This document shows positions 1 through 6,900 of a stretch of DNA of 11,910 nucleotides, in pieces. The notes under the pieces are model-generated. The model saw nothing but the letters and a program-made list of their open reading frames with translations, searched no databases and was not told where the DNA came from. The stretch spans positions 1-11,910 of the forward strand of contig DCIH01000099.1 of the NCBI GenBank assembly GCA_002317575.1, written 5' to 3'. This DNA is from Verrucomicrobia bacterium UBA1731 (GTDB lineage Bacteria > Verrucomicrobiota > Kiritimatiellia > RFP12 > UBA1067). Numbering within the stretch: the first letter of the stretch is position 1; each line of letters opens with the position of its first letter. Both the position numbers and the translations under genes were made by a program.

Positions 1-224
1 TGGAGATCGATTTCGTGGCGTCGAAAGGCAAGGAGCGGCAGTACGTGCAGGTCGCCTACCTGATGCCTGACGAGGCGACGCGGACGCGCGAGTTCAAGCC
101 GCTGGAGAATCTGACCGGCGACAATTATCCCCGCCTGGTCCTGACGCTGGACGAGGTCGACTTCGGCGACAAGGGGGTCCTCCATCGTTCACTCGTCGAC
201 TGGTGCCTCGATCGAACTGTATGA
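1..224 (+). CDS. AAA ATPase, DUF4143-type, C-terminal fragment (5' end outside window)
   Basis: The open frame runs in from the window edge (codons start at base 3) and ends at a TGA at 222-224, leaving the last 73 residues of a longer protein. The fragment begins E-I-D-F-V, continues with Y-V-Q-V-A-Y, and later has the run D-N-Y-P-R-L-V-L-T-L-D-E. From family knowledge this is the C-terminal tail of DUF4143-containing ATP-binding proteins. Their last domain resembles a PD-(D/E)XK nuclease fold, with E-x-D on one strand and Q in place of the usual lysine on the next. The cellular role of the family is not established. A GTG at 15 could start a 69-residue ORF, but it lies inside the conserved E-I-D strand, so the gene almost certainly begins upstream. 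It is a different family member from the intact DUF4143-type gene at 8810. Confidence 0.85.
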   Translation, partial: EIDFVASKGKERQYVQVAYLMPDEATRTREFKPLENLTGDNYPRLVLTLDEVDFGDKGVLHRSLVDWCLDRTV

Positions 225-262
225 TCGCATTATTCAAGCAATAGTGTAACCGACGACGCTGT

Positions 263-292
263 ATTGCAATAAATGATATCGTTTATTGCAAT
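263..292. repeat. 30-bp near-perfect palindrome, operator-like
   Basis: The two arms, 263-277 and 278-292, are reverse complements at 14 of 15 positions; the only mismatch is T274 opposite G281. The core is GATATC and the ends are ATTGCAAT. The site lies 38 nt after the upstream stop codon and directly abuts the predicted -35 box at 293. That position fits binding by a dimeric transcription factor. As RNA it could also fold into an AT-rich hairpin with a four-base loop, but no T-tract follows, so a terminator is less likely. Confidence 0.6.
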
Positions 293-321
293 TAGACATA
301 TTGTTCGAATTGTGATACGAT
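293..321 (+). promoter_or_regulatory. Predicted sigma70-like promoter of the 374 ATPase
   Basis: TAGACA at 293-298 matches TTGACA at 5 of 6 positions. It is separated by exactly 17 nt from TACGAT at 316-321, which matches TATAAT at 4 of 6 and is preceded by TGA, an extended -10. Transcription would start near 328, giving a leader of about 46 nt that contains the ribosome binding site AGGGGTGG (363-370). Confidence 0.55.
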
Positions 322-346
322 ATGCCAAATGACGGTATGCCATACG
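317..346 (+). repeat. Two tandem 15-bp repeats over the -10/+1 region, with linked inverted GTATG/CATAC boxes
   Basis: Units 317-331 and 332-346 match at 12 of 15 positions, sharing ACG, TATGCCA and flanking bases. A weaker third half unit begins at 347. The second unit also carries GTATG (335-339) and CATAC (341-345), followed by GTATG (350-354), so adjacent boxes are inverted relative to each other. The array spans the -10 and predicted start of transcription, which is the usual place for a repressor site. Operator function is inferred. Confidence 0.45.
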
Positions 347-373
347 ATTGTATGTATAGCAAAGGGGTGGATA

Positions 374-1699
374 ATGGAGTTCTTTGGCCGCGAAGTTGAG
401 ATTAACGAACTAGTTCGCATTCGCGAATTGTCGCGAACGCATGCGCGGTTCACGGTCGTGACGGGGCGTCGACGGGTGGGCAAGACCGAACTCTTGGAAC
501 ATGCGCTGAACGACGGCAAGATGCGTTATCTCTATCTGCTGATTACGAATCGTGCCGAACGCGAACTCTGCGGCATATTGCAGGATGAGGTGCAGCGTGT
601 TTTGGAGGCGCCGATCCTGGGACGGGCGGAGCGTTTCTCACAACTCTTTGAGGCCATCCTGCTCTCGGCTCAGAAGGAACCTCTGACACTGGTCATCGAC
701 GAGTTTCAGGAATTCGACAAGATTGATCCGGCCATCTTTGGCGAGATGCAGGGCGTCTGGGATCGCCTTCACAAGAAGTGCCGCATCAACTTCGTCGTTT
801 GCGGAAGCGTGAATCGTCTGATGCACAAGATCTTCTTTGACGACTCGCAACCGCTTTACGGACGCAATACGGGCAGCATTCGGATCGATCCGTTTCCGAC
901 GTCGGTCATCAAGGACATCTTTGCCGCGCATTGTCCGGGTTATGCCAAGTCTGACCTGCTTGCTCTGTGGACCTTGACGGGGGGTATCGCGCGCTATGTC
1001 GAGCACTTCATGGACAATGGTGCTTTTACCCGAAAGGACATGCTCCGTCTCGTCTATTCGTTGAGTTCTTCCTACGCGACGGAAGGCGAGACGATCCTTG
1101 GCGCGGAGTTCGGACCTGACCACGGCGTCTACTTCTCCATCATGTCCGCGATCGCCTCAGGGCGGACGTCATATGCCGAGATCCTCAATCAGATCGGGTT
1201 CGACATCGGCGGTCAGCTCACGCGACTGGAGCGGTCCTATGAGCTTGTCTCGAAGATTCAGCCCTTTGCCGAGCCGTCGGCGACGAAGAACTGCCGGTAT
1301 CGTATCGACGATTGTTTCTTCCGCTTCTGGTTTCGGTTCGTCTACCGCTACCAGCATCTTATCGCGCAGAAGATGTTCGACGAACTCGTTGCGCAGGCGG
1401 AGCGTGACTTCGATGCGTTCGCGGGACTTTCGCTGGAGCGCTATTTTCGCGCCAAGTTCCTGGAGGAAAGTCGCTACACGAAGATCGGCGGCTGGTGGGA
1501 CCGGAAGGGTGAGAACGAGATCGACTTGGTCTGCGAGAACGAGTTCAAGGGGACGCTTGACTTTTTCGAAGTCAAACGCGACGCGAAGCGCTATGACCGC
1601 AAGTCGCTGGCGGCGAAGGTCGAGGCCTTTCTCTGCAAGAATCCCGAGAAGCGGAATCTGAAAATGACGCTCGGCGCCTTGTCCTTGGCGGACATGTGA
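374..1699 (+). CDS. AAA-type ATPase (ATPase_2-like) with C-terminal DUF234-like nuclease-fold domain
   Basis: This is a 441-residue predicted cytoplasmic ATPase. It opens with the F-F-G-R-E-x-E typical of the archaeal-ATPase/DUF234 group. Walker A is G31-R-R-R-V-G-K37-T38, Walker B is L-V-I-D109-E110, and a sensor-like C-G-S-V-N lies at 143-147. The C-terminus has G379-E-N-E382-I-D384 followed by E399-V-K401, the D...ExK arrangement of PD-(D/E)XK nucleases, so unlike its DUF4143 relatives it keeps the catalytic lysine. Family function is unknown; nuclease activity is an inference from the residues. The ATG at 374 is preferred over one at 329 because AGGGGTGG sits just before it and the conserved N-terminus begins there. 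It has its own promoter and operator-like sites, and the next gene follows after 17 nt, so the two are probably co-transcribed. Confidence 0.85.
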   Translation: MEFFGREVEINELVRIRELSRTHARFTVVTGRRRVGKTELLEHALNDGKMRYLYLLITNRAERELCGILQDEVQRVLEAPILGRAERFSQLFEAILLSAQKEPLTLVIDEFQEFDKIDPAIFGEMQGVWDRLHKKCRINFVVCGSVNRLMHKIFFDDSQPLYGRNTGSIRIDPFPTSVIKDIFAAHCPGYAKSDLLALWTLTGGIARYVEHFMDNGAFTRKDMLRLVYSLSSSYATEGETILGAEFGPDHGVYFSIMSAIASGRTSYAEILNQIGFDIGGQLTRLERSYELVSKIQPFAEPSATKNCRYRIDDCFFRFWFRFVYRYQHLIAQKMFDELVAQAERDFDAFAGLSLERYFRAKFLEESRYTKIGGWWDRKGENEIDLVCENEFKGTLDFFEVKRDAKRYDRKSLAAKVEAFLCKNPEKRNLKMTLGALSLADM

Positions 1700-1716
1700 T
1701 CAAAAGGAGGGCTCGT

Positions 1717-3324
1717 GTGAGCGACAAGACGGCGATTCGGCAGGAGATGCGTGCGAGGCGCAAGGCGCTTTCGCCAGAGGCGAAGGCGCGGGCGGCGAGG
1801 ATTGTCTGCGACAAGATTCTTGCGCATCCAGATGTGGCCGCGGCGCTCGATCCGTTCGACGGATGGGGCGCGCTTGCCGTCTATCTGGCCTCGCCGGATG
1901 AAGTCGACCTGACATCGGCGATCGAGGGGATGCTGGCGCGTGGCATCACGATTGTCGCGCCGCGCTGGAATGGCGAGACGTATGAACTTGCGAAACTGAA
2001 GAGTCTCCGCGACGAGGACTTGCGCAAGGGACCGATGGGCATTCTCGAACCGAAGGACGCAGATATCGTCCCGCCGAAAAATGTGGCGGTCTGGCTCGTG
2101 CCGGGCCTCGCGTTCACGCGGGACGGCAAGCGTCTCGGCTACGGCGGCGGCTGGTATGACCGGCTGATGGCGGGGACAGGCAAGTATGCGACAAAGTTCG
2201 GCGTTGCATACGCATTTCAGATTGTCGAGGACTTGCCGAATGAGCCGCATGACATCCGCGTCAACGGCGTCATTGACGATTCGCTTGAACATCCGCAAGT
2301 CGATTACGCCGAACTTCCGGACGGTTGTCGCGTGCGCGTATCCATTGCGAAGCGCGAGAAATGGTTGGCGGCGTTCTTCGGCGGTCTGGTTGGCGTTGGG
2401 CTCGCTCCGCTGCTCGTATTCGGTTGTGTGGCACTGAAGAACGGGGGGCTGCCGCTCGGCGTCGGCATTGCGCTTCTCATTTTCATCGCATTGGCAGTCC
2501 TCGTCGGTGCGATTGCCTTGCTCTATGCCTTTGGCGGGCCGTTCGAGGCGGAACTTGAGGTGCACGGCGAGAAGGGCGTCTGTCGCTGGCGGTGGCTCGG
2601 ACTCGTCCCGTGGACGACACGACATTTCGCGTGGAAGCCGTGGACGAGGTTTGCAGGCGGCGGGTATGCGTTTTACAATGCGCCGAAGCTGTCGCTTGTG
2701 ATGGTTTGCGAAGGAGCCGTTGCGCAACCGCTCTTTCGCACGGATTCCGTGGCCGCCGACCTTCTGTCCATTCGCCTGAACCGTTCGCGTGTCGTTTCGA
2801 CCGAGCAGGTGCGCGCGGCGCGGGAAAAACTGCTCGCGAAGCTGCCGCATGGAATGTCCATCGTGCGCGACGCGGACGGTGCGACCGTGTCCGTCTGGGC
2901 GCCGTCGCTTGTTTGCACAGGCGGGTATTTTGTCAGTGGAATCATCGGCCTTCTGTTCGTCACGCTCCTGCTTCTCCTCTTGTCCCGTTGGCCGGTGGTG
3001 ATGGTGACGCTGATGGCGCTTGTCGCGCTTGCCTTCGTGACAGGACTCGTTTACATCTTGGCGTGGGGCCTGTTCGGGCGCTACCGCTTGACGATATGTG
3101 GCGATGAGTGCCTTTACATTGCAAATCTGTTTGGCTGGAAGCGCAAGCAGAATTTTGTCATAGGGGCGAATGGCGCTCATTCCTTGGAGGATTCGTACAT
3201 CTGTCTCGAAGATACGCAAGGTGCCTCGCACGTGCTTTTCAACTTCCTTCCGAAGCGCTACCTACTTTATCTCACACAGTTCATCCGACAGGAGCTGGAA
3301 AGGCGAGATGAACAGCTCTCGTAG
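1717..3324 (+). CDS. 5-formyltetrahydrofolate cyclo-ligase fused to a duplicated two-helix membrane module
   Basis: The first ~190 of 535 residues match 5-formyltetrahydrofolate cyclo-ligase, which uses ATP to turn 5-formyl-THF into 5,10-methenyl-THF. An N-terminal basic helix (R-x-E-M-R-A-R-R-K-A-L-S) is followed by A-V-Y-L-A, G-I-L-E-P, P-G-L-A-F (129-133) and the signature L140-G-Y-G-G-G-W-Y-D148-R; E-P-H-D closes the domain. The family normally ends about here. This protein continues in frame with hydrophobic segments near 216-240, 247-271, 405-424 and 425-453, each pair followed by a soluble beta-rich stretch. Each half starts with a similar L-P-x-G-x-x-V segment (200 and about 374), suggesting an internal duplication. 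GTG at 1717 is chosen because AAAGGAGG (1703-1710) is 6 nt upstream; a GTG at 1696 overlaps the previous stop and lacks a site. The enzyme assignment is strong; the membrane part is unrecognised. Confidence 0.85.
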   Translation: MSDKTAIRQEMRARRKALSPEAKARAARIVCDKILAHPDVAAALDPFDGWGALAVYLASPDEVDLTSAIEGMLARGITIVAPRWNGETYELAKLKSLRDEDLRKGPMGILEPKDADIVPPKNVAVWLVPGLAFTRDGKRLGYGGGWYDRLMAGTGKYATKFGVAYAFQIVEDLPNEPHDIRVNGVIDDSLEHPQVDYAELPDGCRVRVSIAKREKWLAAFFGGLVGVGLAPLLVFGCVALKNGGLPLGVGIALLIFIALAVLVGAIALLYAFGGPFEAELEVHGEKGVCRWRWLGLVPWTTRHFAWKPWTRFAGGGYAFYNAPKLSLVMVCEGAVAQPLFRTDSVAADLLSIRLNRSRVVSTEQVRAAREKLLAKLPHGMSIVRDADGATVSVWAPSLVCTGGYFVSGIIGLLFVTLLLLLLSRWPVVMVTLMALVALAFVTGLVYILAWGLFGRYRLTICGDECLYIANLFGWKRKQNFVIGANGAHSLEDSYICLEDTQGASHVLFNFLPKRYLLYLTQFIRQELERRDEQLS

Positions 3325-3400
3325 AACATCGTGACGGTCCTTCCGGGTCTCGCGTTCTGGTCGAAGTGACAAGTGAAATGGTAGAAAGGCAGTGGTGAAG

Positions 3401-3871
3401 ATGACGTTCAGGCAGGCAACGTTTGAAGATGCGGGATTGATTCTGAAGTTCATCCGCGAGCTGGCGGAGTATGAGAAGATGGGCGATCTCGTTGTCGCGG
3501 ACGAGGCGACGCTTCGGGAAGAGCTTTTCGAGAAGCGTCACGCCGAGGTAATCTTCGCGATGATCGACGGCGAGGAAGTCGGCTTCGCGCTCTTCTTCCA
3601 TAACTTCTCGACGTTCCTCGGCCGCTCGGGAATCTATCTTGAAGACCTCTACGTCCGTCCCGCGTTTCGCGGACGCGGCATCGGCACGGCGATCTTTCAC
3701 GAGCTCGGACGAATCGCAAAGGAACGCAAGTGCGGACGCCTCGAATGGTGGTGCCTTGACTGGAACGAACCCTCGATCCGCTTCTACAAGTCCCTCGGCG
3801 CCGAGGCGATGAGCGACTGGACCGTTTACCGCATCGCCGGGGAGACGCTGAAGAAGCTGGGGGCCGACTAA
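3401..3871 (+). CDS. GNAT N-acetyltransferase, spermidine/thialysine acetyltransferase-like
   Basis: This 156-residue protein has the usual length of a single GNAT domain. The N-terminus reads R-x-A-T-x-x-D-A, then I-R-E-L-A-E-Y-E-K, a run typical of diamine (spermidine/spermine) and thialysine acetyltransferases. The acetyl-CoA motif A is Y-L-E-D-L-Y-V-R-P followed by R90-G-R-G-I-G95. The end of the fold has L-D-W-N-E-P-S and F128-Y129-K-S-L-G-A; the tyrosine matches the general acid of SSAT-type enzymes. The likely reaction is acetyl transfer to a polyamine or small amine; the exact substrate cannot be read from sequence. ATG at 3401 gives the family-like M-T-F-R-Q-A-T start, with AAAGG at 3385-3389. 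GTG codons at 3392 and 3395 are alternatives. It lies 76 nt after the folate-enzyme gene and may be in the same transcript. Confidence 0.9.
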   Translation: MTFRQATFEDAGLILKFIRELAEYEKMGDLVVADEATLREELFEKRHAEVIFAMIDGEEVGFALFFHNFSTFLGRSGIYLEDLYVRPAFRGRGIGTAIFHELGRIAKERKCGRLEWWCLDWNEPSIRFYKSLGAEAMSDWTVYRIAGETLKKLGAD

Positions 3872-3911
3872 ACGCTTGCGGCTCAACTTATTGGCGCGCG
3901 AACGGATGCGG

Positions 3912-3938
3912 CAAGGCGTTCCCCGTGGCGGCGCCTTG
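3912..3938 (+). terminator. Hairpin downstream of the GNAT gene, possible terminator
   Basis: CAAGGCG (3912-3918) and CGCCTTG (3932-3938) form a perfect 7-bp stem around a 13-nt loop, 40 nt after the GNAT stop codon. The sequence that follows is pyrimidine-rich (3941-3964) but lacks a clean T-run, so termination efficiency is uncertain. It separates the 374-3871 gene group from the next promoter. Confidence 0.4.
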
Positions 3939-3971
3939 ACTGCCTACCTCTCTACTTTCTATTTCAGGAAA

Positions 3972-3980
3972 TGGTATAAT
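3972..3980 (+). promoter_or_regulatory. Extended -10 promoter (TGGTATAAT) for the beta-helix gene, leaderless geometry
   Basis: TGG at 3972-3974 followed by a consensus TATAAT at 3975-3980 makes a strong extended -10. No convincing -35 lies at 16-18 nt; a TTGACT at 3936 is 33 nt away. Transcription should start about 3987, one base before the ATG at 3988. No Shine-Dalgarno sequence precedes that codon, so the mRNA is predicted to be essentially leaderless. Confidence 0.65.
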
Positions 3981-3987
3981 GCGCGGT

Positions 3988-6900
3988 ATGTGTAAGAACT
4001 TCAACAGACGAACGGTTCGAGTCGCGCTGGCGACATGTGCGCTTTGGGTGTTCGCGGCGAGGGCCGTCGAGGTTGCGGACATGCCCGACGCGGTGCCGGG
4101 GCTTGAGGTCTCGGCCGAGGTCGTCTTCGACGCGGTGCCGAAGGACGGCATCACGTTTATCGGCAACGAGGCGTGGTCGCTCATGTACCAGCCGTGGCAG
4201 GGCCAGGGTTCGTTCGCGTTTCAGGTCGGATCCCAGTGGTACAACACGGCGCTCGCCGAGCAGCCGATCGAGACGGGCAAGGTCTATCGCGTGACCGGCT
4301 CGTGGGACGGCGCCGTCATCCGTGTCGCGCTCGAAGGCGGCAAGGAGGGCCGGCAGATCCGCCGCGATCCGATGCCGCCCGTCCGGAAGCCGACCGTCAT
4401 GTGGCCGTTCGCCGGGACGGTGAAGGCGTATTCGGCGAAGGTCGTTGCGAAACCGATCGTGCATCTCTTCGATCTCAAGTCGAAGGACCTGCTGCCGCGT
4501 GCCGGCAAGCCGTTCACGCTGACGGGCGAGGCTTTCAGCGGCGGGACGAGCGTTGCGGACGCCGTCCTCGTCGCCGAGGTGAAGACGCCCGGCGCGTCCG
4601 TCACGCCCGCGCGGCTTCCGCTCGGCAAGCGCTTCGCGGGAACGGTTCCCTGCGAATGGACGGTCGAGGCGGGCACGAACGGCGAGGTCGTCGTCGACTT
4701 CCGCGTCGAGGCGGACGGACGGACGCTCTGCGCGGAGACGAAGGATGTCGTCGTGATGCCGGCCGAGGATCCCGATTTCTCGGCGGCGAAGTGGAATCCG
4801 CCCGAGCGTCCGACGAGGACGTTTTACGTCGACGCGCTTGCGGGCGACGACGCGCGGGACGGTCTCTCGCCGCAGTCGGCCTGGAAGACCCTGGGGCGCG
4901 TGCGCGGACGCGTGCTCGGTCCGGGCGAGCGGCTTCTGCTCAGGCGCGGCAGCGTCTTCAACGAGGAACTTGAGATCGGCGCGTGCGGCGCGGCGGACAA
5001 CTGGGCGTCGGTCGGCGCGTACGGCACGGGGGCGCGTCCGACGATCCGCCGCGACCGCATGTTCGACCAGCGCTGCCTGCTCGTCACGAACGCCGCGTAT
5101 TTCGCCGTACGCGATCTCGTCGTCTGCAACGCCGGCAAGGGCCTCTGCATCGAGAATCCGCCGGGCGTCGGCGGACACGTCCTCGTCGAGAACTGTCTCG
5201 CGCACCACGTCGAGGGCTCGTATCGGTGGAACGCGCACGGCATTCCGGAATGGCGCGACCTGTCGGCGCCGAAGGACGGCGGCGTCGGCGCGATCGCGCT
5301 CACGGGAATGCGCCATCTCGTCTTCCGGGACTGCGAGACCTACCAGAACTCGTGGGGATTCAACGTGAAGGGCGACGACCTCTGGATCGGACGCATCTAC
5401 ACGCACGACAACGCGAGCCCCAACACGTCGCCGCATCCGATGATCACCGGCACCAAGCGCGCGTGGTACATCGATTCCGTCCTGGACGCCTCGGGCTGGA
5501 ACGCCTCCGCCGGCACGATGGGCATCATGCTCTGCGTGAACCGCGGTTTCGTCATCCGCGGCGTCCATTTCCTCAACATGCCCGATTCGGCGTCGTGGGA
5601 CGAGGGCGGCGTCGACTTCGAGTCCGGCGGCGAAGGGATTCTCGTCGACCGCTGCACGTTCCGCCGCAACGCGGGCGCGGCGATCGAGGTCCTGGGACTC
5701 TACACGCCGCAGGCGAGGAACCTCCATTTCCGCGAATGCCGCTTCGACCGCAACAACTGGGCGAACAATCTCGGCCCGAGCGAGATCTACATCCACGGTG
5801 CGCAGGAGAAGTCCATCGACTGCTCGTGCGGTCTCATCGAGAGGTGCGGTTACGTGCTCGAGCCGGGCATCGCGTTCTACACGAACAAGTCGCGTCATTC
5901 GTCGAAGGCCTGGACGCTCAAGGACAACCGCGAATGGCCGACCTCCGAGGAGCTGGACCGCGCGATGCCGTGGGGCGATCCGCCGACGGTGTCGGCGGGC
6001 CCCGAAATCTGGACGTCGGCGCGGACGGTCCGTCTCGCGGGTGCCGCCGAGGCGGGCGACCGCAAGGTGGATGTCGCCTGGGAGACGCGCGAGGGCCCGG
6101 GCGAAGTCCGCTTCGCGCGACCGTCCGATCCGAAGACCGACGCGACGTTCCCGTGCGCGGGCGACTGGCGCGTGGCGCTCAAGGCGGACGACGGAAAGCT
6201 CTGGCGCACGGCCCGCACCGCGGTGCACGTGCTGCCGGAGGGATCCGTCACCATGCGGGCGTGGTCGTTCGCGAAGAACCACGATCTGGAGGGGTGGACG
6301 CACTGGAACCTCGGCACGACGCGCGAGGTGTTCAAGGGCAAGAGCGCATTCTGGGACACGTTCGCGAATCCGGTGCACGACGTCGTCGGCGACTACTACG
6401 TGGTGGCGCTTAAAAGTGCGAAGGGGGCTCATCTCCTTTCGCCCGACGACCTGTACCTCTCGAAGGACGGACTTGACCGCGTGCGCATCCGGATGCAGAA
6501 CCGGACGAACGCGGCGAAGATGCGCCTAAGGTATCTGACGACCGAGGACGCGGACTGGGACGATGCGAAGTCCGTCGTCTTCGACGTGACGCCCGAAGAC
6601 CGCGACGAGCGCGTCTACGAGATTCCGCTCGCGCTCCGCGGACACCTCAAGCGCCTGCGGCTCGACTTCGCGGCGGACGGGACGTCCGTGACGGGCACGG
6701 TGCGGATCGATTACGTCTGGTTAGGGCGCGTCTCCGGAAGGACCGTTGGCGTGACCGCGGTGCGGTTGCCGCCGGAAACGGTCACGAACGGATACTGCTC
6801 CGTGACGGCAGGCGGCAAGGTGCTGGACGTGTTCGCGCTGCCGCATCCGCGGAAGTACTTCGACTATCAGCGCGAGAGCGACCTGCGTCCCTACGGCGCG

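Noticed and set aside
1591..3231. 546-codon minus-strand frame opposite the cyclo-ligase gene
   Set aside because: It has low-complexity, charged composition and no motif, and it overlaps a clear enzyme domain on the + strand.
3370..3381. 12-bp match CAAGTGAAATGG also at 11793-11804
   Set aside because: It is short, with no shared flanks. One copy is in a spacer and the other is in a terminator stem. Chance is sufficient.
3379..3395. Possible leaderless promoter TGGTAGAAA before GTG 3395 of the GNAT gene
   Set aside because: The hexamer TAGAAA is poor and the family-like start is ATG 3401 with AAAGG upstream. The resemblance to the other TGGTA boxes is not strong enough to call.
3964..6432. 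822-codon open frame on the minus strand opposite the beta-helix gene
   Set aside because: Its product is dominated by R, A, D and V with no recognisable domain. Long antisense frames are expected opposite high-GC genes. The + strand frame has signal peptide, domains and catalytic motifs.
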